Shown here: one piece after another, positions 21,898 to 30,566 of the stretch | Position numbering within the stretch: the first letter of the stretch is position 1 | Layout of the letters: each line of letters opens with the position of its first letter | Made by a program: the position numbers and the translations under genes | Notes under the pieces: generated by a model | What the model saw: only the letters and a program-made list of their open reading frames with translations | Databases searched by the model: none | Told to the model about the DNA's origin: nothing | DNA from: Alphaproteobacteria bacterium | Lineage (GTDB): Bacteria > Pseudomonadota > Alphaproteobacteria > Rhizobiales > Xanthobacteraceae | Assembly: GCA_009781045.1 (NCBI GenBank) | Contig: WQYW01000022.1 | Coordinates: 1-42,053, forward strand | DNA: 42,053 nucleotides | Direction: 5' to 3'

Positions 21898-24852
21898 TCA
21901 CCCGACGAATACCGCCTTGACGGCCACGAACGGGTTCGGATCGTCGACCAGGCGCCGCTGGCTTGCGTGCCAGTCGGCGATGTCCTTGAAAATCTCGTCG
22001 ATCTCTGCCTGCCGGTTGTCGCGCCGGATCTTCTGCCGGCGCTGCAGCGCGTTCAGTTTTGCAGCGGGGTCGGAAACGTCGGCAAAGCGGATATCGAGAT
22101 CGGCGCGGAAACGCGATTCAAGGCCTGCAAGCCGTTCGAGAGTTGCATTGAGGCTTGTCTCGATCTCGCGCTGACGTTGCCGGCTCAATTTGAGGAGGTG
22201 GGTCTGGAAGGCAGATACCGCAGGCGCAAGTGCTCTGGCCGCGGCGTCGTGGTCAGGCTTGCCCTTGTTGGCGATCTTCCCGCCAAACCCGGTGCGGGTG
22301 ACGAAGTCGCCGACGCTGTCAATGGCGGGGACGTGGCCGTCTCTGACCGTGACGGCGGCCCAGCAGTCCACCACGGTTGTACCAGCCTGGTTCGGGATGG
22401 CACCATGGAGGATGACGACGACCTCGCCCGCGGCGAGGCGGCCGCGCAGATTGCAGAGCGGCGCGGTCAGTTCCGGGAAGAAAGTTTCGGCACGGATGGC
22501 GAACCAGTCCAGGATCGGATGGCCATCCCAGAGATACTGCACCAGCGGCCAGCTGCGGTCGTCGGTCTTGGCCTGTGCAATCGCGGCGTTGATGACCTCG
22601 GTGCGGTCGGTGAGTTCAATCATGCCGCCTTTGCTGACGGCCTCGACCGGCATGTAGCGGTCGTCCACGTCGTCGGTTCGCCCGTATCCCAGACCGCCGT
22701 CGCTCTTCATGTCGCTCGGGATCGGGAATCGGATGGTCCGTTCACCGTGATCAACTTGCGGCAATCTGTTTTTGTCGAAGACCCTTTCTCCCGATTCCGC
22801 GAGCCTCTGCAGCATGGCGTCGGTGTAGGCGAAGGTGTCTGCAAAAAGCCGTGGTGGCGCTGCCGTGGCGGCGGCGCCAGCTGCAGGGGTTGTGGTCTCA
22901 GTGCTGCCCGCACCCTGATAGTCGCCAAACAGGGTGTCGAAATCGTCATCGAGTGCTGCTGTTTCTCTGGCGCTGGTGGCGCGTTGCTCCATTTCGGCGG
23001 CAAAGGCGTCCGGGCCCTTGCCGTCACTGACCGCCCGGGCCACGACTTCTTCTTCGGCATCGGCGTCGCCGACACCGAGAAACACCGCCGGATCGCCGAG
23101 ACCATCTTGCGCCGATTGGTCCTTCTCGACCAGCTTCTCCAGCACCCACATGTCGCGGACCCTGGGGTGACAGCTTTCGCCCACGAAATAATGGATATGC
23201 GGGGTGCGGTCCTGGCCGTAGCGGTCAATGCGGCCGTTGCGCTGCTGGAAGCGCAACAGGGACCAGGGCAGGTCGAAATGGATCAGATGATGGCACTGGA
23301 AATGCAGATTGAGGCCTTCGGAGGCCATGTCGGAGGCGAGCAGGATGCGTAAACTCGAGTGCTCCTGCCCGAAATCCTCAAGCAGCTGCTGGGTCCTGAC
23401 CTCGGCCTCGACGCTGGTGCCGTCAATGCGGCCGATGACCTCCGACGTCAGGCCGAGATCGGCAATCAGGCGCTCCTTGAGCCATTCAAGCGTGCGAATG
23501 CGCTCGGAGAACACCACCAGACGTTCGCGTGGATCCTTGCCGGTCCATTTGATGTCCCTGAGGAGTTTGAGGAAATTCTGGTATTTCTGGAACGCGTGGG
23601 GTTCGATTGCCTCAAGCAGGCGGGCCAGTTCGGTCAGTTTCCGCCGGTCCGCTTCGCTGCCTTTGACGGTGCCTCGCGCGATGCGGTCGATCCGGCTTTT
23701 GACGGTTTCGAGACAGGCCGCCGGGCTTGAGAAGATCGCTTTCGCCAGCGTGGTGCGGAAGAGATCAATGGCACGGCGACCCGACTTCTCCATGTCGAGA
23801 TCGAGATCGAGTTCCGCAATCATGCTGTAGGCGGCTTCCTCCTTTTCGCTCAGGGGGAAGCGGTGGTCATGGAGTTCCCGTGGCGGGATGGTCGATTTCA
23901 GGACCGAGAGTACTTCGCCAGAGGTGCGGAAGCGGCGGATGACGAGATCCTCGATGTCGCTGCGTGTGAGCTTCTCAGGATCGGGCACCCGGGTCGGGTC
24001 CAGCATCTCGATCAGGCTGGCGAAGCTTGCCCTCGACCCGTCATGGGGTGTCGCGGTGAGGAGCAAGAGCGAATCGGCCTGGCGCGACAGGAGTTTTGCC
24101 AGCCTGGAGCGCAGGCTTGAGGTGGCGCCGGAGCGGACGCGTCTTGCGGCGTTATGGGCCTCATCAATGATGATCAGGTCCCATCGCGACTGTTTGATCG
24201 CCGCCCGCATCTCGCTGTCCTGTTTGAGCGTGTCGATCGAGACGATCGAGCGGTCGAACTGGTTGAAGACGTTGTAATGGATGGGGATCTGGTTGCGCAT
24301 CCGCCGGATCGCGGCGCCGTCGAGGCGCGACAGCGGAATGCAGAACCGGGTCCAGAATTCCTTCTGGAACTGCAGCAGCATGGCGCGGGTGGTGACGACC
24401 AGAATGCGCTCGGCGCGGCCCCGGAGGATCAGTTCCGAGGTGATCAGACCAGCCTCCAGCGTCTTGCCGAGCCCGACATCGTCGGCGATCAGGAGCCGCA
24501 CCCGGTCCTGGGCGAGTGCCAGTTCGACCGGGACATGCTGGAAGGCAAGATCGTCGATTGCTGCCTTGCCGAGGGTGAGCGGCCTGGAGGCTGTGGTCGG
24601 GGTCGAGCGGAAGGCCGATTCCAGGAAGAGCCTGGTGTCGAGAAAGCCTGCGGAAGGATCCGGTTCGAGCCCGATCTTCGTCGGGTCAATGACGGCATAA
24701 TCGTCCTCGATATCGAGGACGAACCGCGCCGTCTTGTCCTTCACGAGGCCCGACATGCCGCGGCAGGATACTACGGTGCCAAGTGCCCGACGCTCATGGC
24801 CCGTGACCTTCCAGGTCGATGACCGTACCCGAATTAATGCACCGATATTCAT
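21898..24852 (-). CDS. drmD: DrmD-like SNF2-family (SF2) helicase
   Basis: A 984-residue Swi2/Snf2-type ATPase of the RapA/HepA-like bacterial kind. Walker A is IADDVGLGKTLEAGL (122-136), motif II is IIIDEAHNAARR (227-238) and motif III is LLLTATPHDGSRASF. The C-terminal helicase half has LLASDMASEGLNLHFQCHHL, then LLRFQQRNGRIDRYGQ (motif VI). The last ~350 residues are charged and coiled-coil-like (LSRQRQREIETSLNATLERL). It should translocate on double-stranded DNA without classical unwinding. In class 1 DISARM drmD is the first gene, as here. The ATG overlaps the stop of a short frame (ATGA at 24849-24852). About 55 bases of its start are repeated in degraded form at 25043-25104. A 2.8 kb insert now separates it from the methyltransferase gene, so it may be transcribed apart from the rest. 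Confidence 0.85.
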   Translation of the reverse strand: MNIGALIRVRSSTWKVTGHERRALGTVVSCRGMSGLVKDKTARFVLDIEDDYAVIDPTKIGLEPDPSAGFLDTRLFLESAFRSTPTTASRPLTLGKAAIDDLAFQHVPVELALAQDRVRLLIADDVGLGKTLEAGLITSELILRGRAERILVVTTRAMLLQFQKEFWTRFCIPLSRLDGAAIRRMRNQIPIHYNVFNQFDRSIVSIDTLKQDSEMRAAIKQSRWDLIIIDEAHNAARRVRSGATSSLRSRLAKLLSRQADSLLLLTATPHDGSRASFASLIEMLDPTRVPDPEKLTRSDIEDLVIRRFRTSGEVLSVLKSTIPPRELHDHRFPLSEKEEAAYSMIAELDLDLDMEKSGRRAIDLFRTTLAKAIFSSPAACLETVKSRIDRIARGTVKGSEADRRKLTELARLLEAIEPHAFQKYQNFLKLLRDIKWTGKDPRERLVVFSERIRTLEWLKERLIADLGLTSEVIGRIDGTSVEAEVRTQQLLEDFGQEHSSLRILLASDMASEGLNLHFQCHHLIHFDLPWSLLRFQQRNGRIDRYGQDRTPHIHYFVGESCHPRVRDMWVLEKLVEKDQSAQDGLGDPAVFLGVGDADAEEEVVARAVSDGKGPDAFAAEMEQRATSARETAALDDDFDTLFGDYQGAGSTETTTPAAGAAATAAPPRLFADTFAYTDAMLQRLAESGERVFDKNRLPQVDHGERTIRFPIPSDMKSDGGLGYGRTDDVDDRYMPVEAVSKGGMIELTDRTEVINAAIAQAKTDDRSWPLVQYLWDGHPILDWFAIRAETFFPELTAPLCNLRGRLAAGEVVVILHGAIPNQAGTTVVDCWAAVTVRDGHVPAIDSVGDFVTRTGFGGKIANKGKPDHDAAARALAPAVSAFQTHLLKLSRQRQREIETSLNATLERLAGLESRFRADLDIRFADVSDPAAKLNALQRRQKIRRDNRQAEIDEIFKDIADWHASQRRLVDDPNPFVAVKAVFVG

Positions 24853-25040
24853 GAGATTTCCGGCTCAATTGGCGGGGTTCCAGCCGATGTCAATATCAGG
24901 GTTTCGTCCGAAAAGTTGTCGAATTTCCAGGAGGACCCGGACGCCTGAGGAGAATCCTGGCTTCTGCGCAGTCGCGGCCGGGTCTCAGGCTGCTGGCGAC
25001 AGAATCCGACCTGAGACTGCGTCGAAGCCTCCTTGAACAT
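24849..25040 (-). CDS. Possible small leader protein coupled to drmD-like gene
   Basis: A 63-residue frame, MFKEASTQSQVGFCRQQPET... to ...DETLILTSAGTPPIEPEIS. Its TGA overlaps the helicase ATG by 4 bases, and its ATG has GGAGGG nine bases upstream, both signs of a translated, coupled frame. No family is recognised. The ribosome-binding site lies in the degraded copy of the helicase start, so the arrangement may be an accident of the duplication. Confidence 0.35.
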   Translation of the reverse strand: MFKEASTQSQVGFCRQQPETRPRLRRSQDSPQASGSSWKFDNFSDETLILTSAGTPPIEPEIS

Positions 25041-25042
25041 TG

Positions 25043-25104
25043 AACGTGACCCTCCAGGTCGATGACCGCAACCGAATTGGCAGTCCCTTCCACCGATGTT
25101 GCCG
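25043..25104. repeat. Degraded copy of the drmD-like gene start
   Basis: On the minus strand this reads AACATCGGTG...CCAATTCGGTTGCGGTCATCG, followed by ACCTGGAGGGTCACG. The intact gene at 24852 begins AATATCGGTGCATTAATTCG, then GGTACGGTCATCGACCTGGA, then AGGTCACG. The copy keeps codons for about residues 2-17 (IRLRSSTWRVT against IRVRSSTWKVT), with a few extra bases near the start and no ATG. Confidence 0.75.
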
Positions 25105-25308
25105 ATACTCCAGAAAATCAGCAAATTTCGGGGCGAGAGCCACCTTTCTGGTCTTGAGTTTGCGCAGGAAACGGGAAACCGCTCCGATGGAGCGCGGCAG
25201 GTCTCATGAATACCGGTACATTAATTGCCGCTCCCGCAGATTTCATTTTCGCGGCACAGAAAGGCCGCGTGCCCGACGAGACCGGGGAAAAATTGGCTCG
25301 CGAGGGGG

Positions 25309-25632
25309 TCAGGAGGGATGGCGGGTTCGCGTCCTCCTGCCTGACTTGCGCGGCTTACCCGGGGTTGCCGGATCACTGTCGGCAAGTGCCATCTGCGGCA
25401 ACTGGCGGCCAGACTCCTCATGAGAGCCTTCCTGGATGGAGGCCCAGTCGGTCAAGGCCTGCGCCCACAGCTGTGCCGTGGCGGCGTCGAGATCAAGGAT
25501 GGTGAAGCGGGTGCCCTCGCGGATGGTCAGGCGCAAAAATCGCGAACCGTTCTCGAACGTGACCTCGATCAGACGGATCTCACGCCCATAGGGTGCGGCG
25601 ATGGTGGCGATCCGCCTGGTCGGCTCAGTCAT
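25309..25632 (-). CDS. Small conserved-looking protein, unknown function
   Basis: A 107-residue protein starting MTEPTRRIATIAAPYGREIR, then LIEVTFENGSRFLRLTIREG and TRFTILDLDAATAQLWAQAL. Residues ~8-70 look like a compact beta-sheet domain followed by a helix; the last 35 residues are basic (KPRKSGRRTRTRHPS) and could touch nucleic acid. The ATG at 25632 is chosen because GGAG lies about 9 bases before it, and because upstream in-frame sequence is proline-rich and unlike the rest. It lies 268 bases upstream of the short leader frame, on the same strand as the defence genes. It could be the island's last gene or a host gene. No function is proposed. Confidence 0.65.
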   Translation of the reverse strand: MTEPTRRIATIAAPYGREIRLIEVTFENGSRFLRLTIREGTRFTILDLDAATAQLWAQALTDWASIQEGSHEESGRQLPQMALADSDPATPGKPRKSGRRTRTRHPS

Positions 25633-26517
25633 TGTGCTCTCCACAAAGCAGTGCAGGATGCTGGATCCGGCCGCGATGGTATGGCGTGACAAGGCGTTTC
25701 GCTGGCGAAACGGGCCGGGCAATGGCGGCGGGCTGCGACCAGATGTCGTCTGATTTCTCCTGGACATGTGAACTGCTCGCGGGCGGTAATGGGATCTCGG
25801 ATTCGAGCCATGGCTGTCTCGGCAAAAAGAAAGCTCAGGCGCGTAAAGCCTTGCGCCTTCGCCAGGTCATGATTTCCTCGAAACGCAACATGGCGCCGGC
25901 TTCAATGGCCACAGCGCCCAACTGATTCTGCTGGCGGCAACCGTAGCACAGATGGGGCGATAATTGTCATGTCCCGCCCGGTCAGCCCCGCTCTCCCTGT
26001 TGTTCCGTTGCACAGTTTGCCAGAGGTGGATCACGGTTCCATGTGTTGCGGTTCGGTTGGCTCGTCAGCGTGGCATCCGGTTTCCCCAAAGCGCGTCCTT
26101 GCGGCCTTTTCGTCAAGGGCCATTAATAGAGGCCGGAAAGTCGCCGCGTCGTGTCTTCTTTCCACCCGATTCGATTGTCCTGGCAGGTGGTCGGTTGCCG
26201 CGCGCAGCCATCCTGCGCTGCTGCGCGTTGGTGGCCGCTGTCATCCTGAGGCTTCTGCCAAGTCGCAGCGCAAGCCCGGGCGTGGCGCAATCGCGGCAGC
26301 CGGCAGGGGGGGGTGTTTCTGACCGGGCTGCAATGCGGTCGGGCTGCGTCCTGGAGGTCGAGGCCGGGCTTGCGTGCCGCGCAAGGGGGCAGTCCGCTGG
26401 CCTTTCCGCTGGCCTTTCAGCTCCTGGCGGCGCGTTGCGAGGCGTGCCGATCCTGCGCAGTACGCAATCTCACGACGAATGGTGGGCACGCGCTTTCGGG
26501 AGCGGAAGGAGGGATCG
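25633..26517. other. No supported gene (885 bases)
   Basis: Frames such as plus 25964-26581 or minus 26241-26600 are Arg/Pro/Ser-rich, have no ribosome-binding site and match no family I know. This stretch marks the change from the accessory island to the chromosomal-type genes. Confidence 0.4.
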
Positions 26518-27417
26518 TCATGGATTGTCGAATCGGCAGCCGCAGGCGGCCACAGCTTTGCGCCAGCAGCCCTCCAGATAGTTGGCCAGCCGGTGCCCAT
26601 CCTCCTTCAGCCCGAATACGATTCGGCCCGCATTCATCAATGCGGGGCAAAGAGACGGATCGGCGAATTCCCGCGCCGCGCTGAAAAGCGGATCAGAAAC
26701 CTGTTCCTGCAGCTCCCGAACCAGATAGGGCAGAACCGTGCGGTCGTGACGCCGCGCCAGACCTTCGATTGCTTCGTTTCTGACGTCGGGTTCGATGTCA
26801 TCAAGGCGGGCGTGCAGTGCGCTGCGGATCGGAGCGGTGTCAACGTCGATTTGCAGCGCAAGAGCGAAGGTTGCGAGGTCACGGACATCGGTATCCCTGT
26901 CGGATGAGAGCCGGATGAGCCCTGATACCGCGGCCTCATCCTGGTGGCATGTCAACGCCATGACGACACCGGTGCGAACGTCCGCGTTCGGATGGTCGAT
27001 CAGCTCGAGCACAATGCCGATCGCGCGGTGATCTTTCAGGTGCGAAAGTGCGATGCAGACCTCATTGAGAACGCCCGGATTTGCCGTGGTTGCGATCTCG
27101 GTCCGCAGAGTATCGTGAAGCGCGCGATAGCGCTCTTCTCTGAACACGCCATAGGGGGAATTGCCCCTGGAATGACCCAGTTGTCCGAGAATGGCTGCTC
27201 CAAGCTGCCGACATCTGCTGTTGGTGTTCCTGCACAGGTCAATCGCAGCCGTGAGTGTGGCGGTGTCGGCGCGGTTGAGCTGCAGTTCCGCCAGGGCTTC
27301 CCGGCCCGGATTCGGCAAAGCCGGATGATTCGCGTCACCATGGGAATTTTCATCCTCAAGGTGCTGCAGAGCTGTGTCGATGAGCTGGTTCAGGTCAGCT
27401 GCGGATAGATCCATCAT
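26518..27417 (-). CDS. HEAT-repeat protein
   Basis: A ~299-residue all-helical protein. From about residue 95 onward there are tandem ~30-residue helical pairs of HEAT/PBS-lyase type: ALSHLKDHRAIGIVLELIDH, then PNADVRTGVVMALTCHQDEA, DRDTDVRDLATFALAL, and EPDVRNEAIEGLARRHDRTV. Such repeats form a protein-binding solenoid; the partner is unknown. The C-terminus holds GCWRKAVAACGC, a small cysteine-rich end. The ATG at 27417 is preferred to a GTG three codons earlier because GAGG lies 8 bases upstream. It lies 677 bases downstream of the sqr gene on the same strand, too far to be sure of one operon. Confidence 0.75.
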   Translation of the reverse strand: MMDLSAADLNQLIDTALQHLEDENSHGDANHPALPNPGREALAELQLNRADTATLTAAIDLCRNTNSRCRQLGAAILGQLGHSRGNSPYGVFREERYRALHDTLRTEIATTANPGVLNEVCIALSHLKDHRAIGIVLELIDHPNADVRTGVVMALTCHQDEAAVSGLIRLSSDRDTDVRDLATFALALQIDVDTAPIRSALHARLDDIEPDVRNEAIEGLARRHDRTVLPYLVRELQEQVSDPLFSAAREFADPSLCPALMNAGRIVFGLKEDGHRLANYLEGCWRKAVAACGCRFDNP

Positions 27418-28094
27418 GCGTTGCACCTCGGCAAAAAAATGAATTCATAATCAGACGGCAGGAAGATGGCTCGATGCGCGAAGCGCTGGGCAAGCCGAAA
27501 CCGCCTGTTGCGGATTTGCGGAAATAATTCATGGCGTACCGCCGGCAAGGGGGCGCGCGTGTTTTGCGGGTTGGAAACGGTGTTGCGCCTGGATCGCAGG
27601 GCAAAGCCCATTGTCGGGCGTAAGGAAAATCGCGAGCGTGCTCTTTCGCGGACGACGGACTCGAAAATTCGCATAACTCTCTTTTGGCCGTTCTGGAGCC
27701 GGGTCGCCGACGGACGGGGCACGCGCCTGTGTCGGCACAGACTTTCAGGGGAAGGATGACCGGCAGGTGTGAGAGTGAGAGCGGCTGCGTTGGCTTGCTC
27801 GCAACGCGCACAACATCTGGCATGCGGTGTCGGATGTCTGAGGGAGATTTCGGGGCGTGCGCGCGGGGTGGAATCCTGCTGGCACGAAAGAGGAAATTCC
27901 AAAGGTCTCGCAACACGCAACATGGTTTCGCAACAGGTCTTTGCAGAGAGGGCGTTGCAGCAAGGGCGTTGAAAAGCGGCAACGTTGCCGCAGTGTGCGC
28001 GGCTGCGACAACGCGCTGCACGCCTGCCCCTCAAAGGCGAGAAGGATTGGACAAATTCCTCTTCTTATTACCCTTGATGAGGCGAGGTGTCCCT
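27418..28094. other. No supported gene (677 bases)
   Basis: Two long minus-strand frames overlap here but are Arg/Ala/Cys-rich and lack ribosome-binding sites. A palindrome GGCAACGTTGCC (27977-27988) lies downstream of the sqr stop; it has no T-tract. Confidence 0.35.
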
Positions 28095-29378
28095 CTAATC
28101 GGTCGATACCTTCTTCAGCTTGGAGATACCCAGCATGCCCAGCGCTGCGGTTTCATAGAAGGGCTCGCTTTCGCCCCGGCGCATTTTGCGCAGGAAGTAT
28201 TTCTCGAAGCCGATCTTTGCGGCGTGGACCCATTTTCCGGAAGAAGCCCAGTTGACGTTGCGGGGCGGGATCTGCGGCTGGGCCACGAAGGCGATGCCGG
28301 AATCACCGAAATCGGCAAGGCAGACCGCATTCCAGGTGCCCTGGTGGGTGGGCGCCCTGTCGCGCAGGATCTGACCAATATTCATCACCGCGGCGCTGAC
28401 CATGGATTCGATCATGAAGCCGGTCTTGGGCACGCCGCATGGCACCGGGGTCGGACCGACCGGCGGGATGGCGACGCAGACACCGGCCGAGAAGATGTTT
28501 TTGTATTTCGGGTTCTGCTGGTGTTTGTCGACGATCACCATGCCGCGGGGATTGACCAGGCCCTCGATGCCGTTGAGTGCCGGAACGCCGCGGAAAGCGG
28601 GAAGGATCATCGAGAACCGGAACGGAACCTGGCGTGTCGCCTTCACGGTTCCGTCCTCGGCGATCTCTTCCACCGTCATCTCATTGCGTTCGACCCGTTT
28701 GATGCGCGAATTGGTCAGCCACTTGATGTGACGGTCACGCATGGCGCTCTCAAGGATCCCTTTGGTGTCGCCGACACCGTCGAGTCCGAGATGTCCGATA
28801 TAGGGCTCGGGGGTGACGAAGGTCATCGGTACCTGGTCGCGGATCTTGAGCCGGCGCAGTGCGGTATCGAGAATGAAGGAATATTCGTAGGCCGGGCCGA
28901 AACAGGAGGCCCCCTGGGCGGCGCCGACCACGATCGGTCCGGGATTGCGGCAGAATTCATCGAATTCCTCCGCGGCCTTCTCGGCGTGGTCGACATGGCA
29001 GATCGAGTTGGTGAATCCGTTCGGACCCAAGCCTTCGATTTCGTCAAAGGCGAGGTCGGGACCGGTGGTGATAATGAGGTAGTCGTAGCTTAAGCTTGAC
29101 CCGTCCTCGAGCTGCATCCGGTTGTGCTCAGGCTCAAGCCGGACCACGGGGGAGGCCTTGAAGGCGATGTCGCGCCTGGCGAAGATCGGTGCCAGATCGA
29201 CCTCAATTGCTTCACGGGTTCGCCACTTGACAGCGATCCAGGGGTTGGACGGCACGAAATGATAGACGCGCTCTCTGGAGACAATTGAAAGCCGGTCCCC
29301 TGGCCGCATGTGGTCCTTCATCTCGTAGGCTGCGATAACGCCGCCAAGACCCGCACCCATGATTACGATTTCCGCCAT
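28095..29378 (-). CDS. sqr: Sulfide:quinone oxidoreductase (type I-like)
   Basis: A 427-residue flavoprotein that oxidises sulfide to sulfane sulfur and passes electrons to the membrane quinone pool. The N-terminal Rossmann motif is VIMGAGLGGVIAAYEM (5-20). All three redox cysteines are at the places known for the Acidithiobacillus enzyme: C127 (TNSICHVDHAE), C159 (GASCFGPAYEY) and C353 (TWNAVCLADFGD). Other family landmarks are FVPSNPWIAVKW (41-52), EPYIGHLGLDGVGD, PAFRGVPA, PKTGFMIESMVSAAV and the amphipathic C-terminal end after FEKYFLRKM that sits on the membrane. The ATG at 29378 has GAGGA 6 bases upstream. An ArsR-family persulfide sensor is encoded 838 bases upstream on the same strand, and a 12-base palindrome lies 59-70 bases before the start, so induction by sulfide or persulfide is likely. 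Confidence 0.95.
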   Translation of the reverse strand: MAEIVIMGAGLGGVIAAYEMKDHMRPGDRLSIVSRERVYHFVPSNPWIAVKWRTREAIEVDLAPIFARRDIAFKASPVVRLEPEHNRMQLEDGSSLSYDYLIITTGPDLAFDEIEGLGPNGFTNSICHVDHAEKAAEEFDEFCRNPGPIVVGAAQGASCFGPAYEYSFILDTALRRLKIRDQVPMTFVTPEPYIGHLGLDGVGDTKGILESAMRDRHIKWLTNSRIKRVERNEMTVEEIAEDGTVKATRQVPFRFSMILPAFRGVPALNGIEGLVNPRGMVIVDKHQQNPKYKNIFSAGVCVAIPPVGPTPVPCGVPKTGFMIESMVSAAVMNIGQILRDRAPTHQGTWNAVCLADFGDSGIAFVAQPQIPPRNVNWASSGKWVHAAKIGFEKYFLRKMRRGESEPFYETAALGMLGISKLKKVSTD

Positions 29379-30215
29379 AATTTTCCTCGCCTGGTTGGCG
29401 TTTTTAAATCCGGTCCGCCATTGTTATTGCGTTATTATATTCGAATATTTGCAATTGTTGAGAGGGTGAGGCGCCGTCCTAAACCAAAGATTTGCGTTTT
29501 GCAGTGCAGCAGAATGGATGGCAGGCGCAGCGGAATACCGCGGTGGCGGTTGATCGGGCCGATTTTGCCCCGAGTGCCGAAGTCTCGATTGCCGTGAACG
29601 GGCCATCGTTTGAACTGCACGGGCGTGAGGGAGAGGCGTTTTTCGAATCGGCACGGTGCGCGGGCCGCGCCATGGATCCGGATTGCACCGGTCAACGCGC
29701 GCGATGCGGTGTGCCAGGCCAGGCCCGGCGCCTGTGCAGCGGACGCGGCAGGCAGCTTGCAGGAGCGTTGATGGCGTGGGCCTCAAGCCTAACGATGATG
29801 CGCTGCCTGCCGCGCGGCAGCTTGAACTCACCGTGCAGGACCCCTGATGTGTCGGCTGGGTCGAAAGGGAGAAAAGTGAGCGCTCGTCTTTTGCGTGCGT
29901 GCGGGCAGCGACGCGTGACGGCCCGCTGGCGCTTTGAGTTCTGTGGCAGGTGAACCTGCGATTGGGCGTGTCCTGCCTGTTTTCCCGGGGGATGCGGCAA
30001 GCGGTAACACGCCGTGATCCTCGATCGGGAGGGATGGGGGGCCGTGGTGCGATCCGGGGGAGATGCAAGGAGGCAAGCCTGACAGGAGCCGCGTTCTGCC
30101 CTTCCAGGGAGCGTTGGGCAGCCGAGGATGCGAGGTCGCCTTTGTGTCTTGTGGTGGGGCCCGCTTGGCGAGCACTGCGCTGAGCGGCGTCGGGCCGGGT
30201 TGAAAGAGAGGGGAG
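29379..30215. other. Long intergenic region upstream of sqr (837 bases)
   Basis: The first ~80 bases next to sqr are AT-rich (29400-29460) and probably contain its promoter. The rest is GC-rich with no frame I can support; plus 29492-29953 and minus 29692-30246 lack start signals and have the skewed composition of shadow frames. Confidence 0.4.
29437..29448. promoter_or_regulatory. Candidate operator of the sqr gene
   Basis: A perfect 12-base palindrome, ATATTCGAATAT, lies in the only AT-rich patch upstream of sqr, 59-70 bases before its ATG. ArsR-family repressors such as BigR/SqrR bind AT-rich dyads in promoters. The regulator gene is the next gene upstream, so this is the best candidate binding site; binding is inferred. 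Confidence 0.5.
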
Positions 30216-30566
30216 TCAACGGCTCTTGCGGCGCGTGGGCCGACAAAACATTTCGTAAATGGCGTCGAGGATCTTGCGCACATCGTCGTTAGCGAGACTG
30301 TAGTAGATTGTCTTGCCCTCGCGGCGTGTGGTCACCAAACGGTCCAGTCGGAGACGGGCCAGCTGCTGGGATACGGTGGGCTGGCGTTCGTTGAGAAACT
30401 GCTCGAGTTCCGCAACTGATTTCTCGCCCTCTGCCAGAATGCAGAGCAGCAGCAGGCGGGATTCATGGGACAGAGCCTTGAGCATATCGCTTGCCTCCCG
30501 CGCTCTTTCGGTCAATTGCGAAAGTTCGGCGGAAGTCTGAATTCCTTTGAATTTCTGCAGGCTCAT
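30216..30566 (-). CDS. ArsR-family persulfide-responsive repressor, BigR/SqrR type
   Basis: A 116-residue winged-helix repressor: MLKALSHESRLLLLCILAEG (28-47), then EKSVAELEQFLNERQPTVSQ, then QLARLRLDRLVTTRREGKTI. Cysteines fall at 42 (LLCILAEGEKS) and 108 (IYEMFCRP), the same spacing as the pair that forms a tetrasulfide/disulfide in Rhodobacter SqrR and Xylella BigR. It lacks the metal-binding ELCVCDL motif of arsenic sensors. Oxidation by persulfide should release it from DNA and allow expression of sulfide-detoxifying genes, here most likely sqr downstream. The ATG at 30566 gives the usual family length and cysteine numbering; an in-frame GTG at 30653 would add 29 unlikely residues. No strong Shine-Dalgarno is seen at either. 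Confidence 0.9.
   Translation of the reverse strand: MSLQKFKGIQTSAELSQLTERAREASDMLKALSHESRLLLLCILAEGEKSVAELEQFLNERQPTVSQQLARLRLDRLVTTRREGKTIYYSLANDDVRKILDAIYEMFCRPTRRKSR

Noticed and set aside
27684..29093. 469-codon plus-strand frame
   Set aside because: Antisense to sqr, which has complete catalytic motifs.
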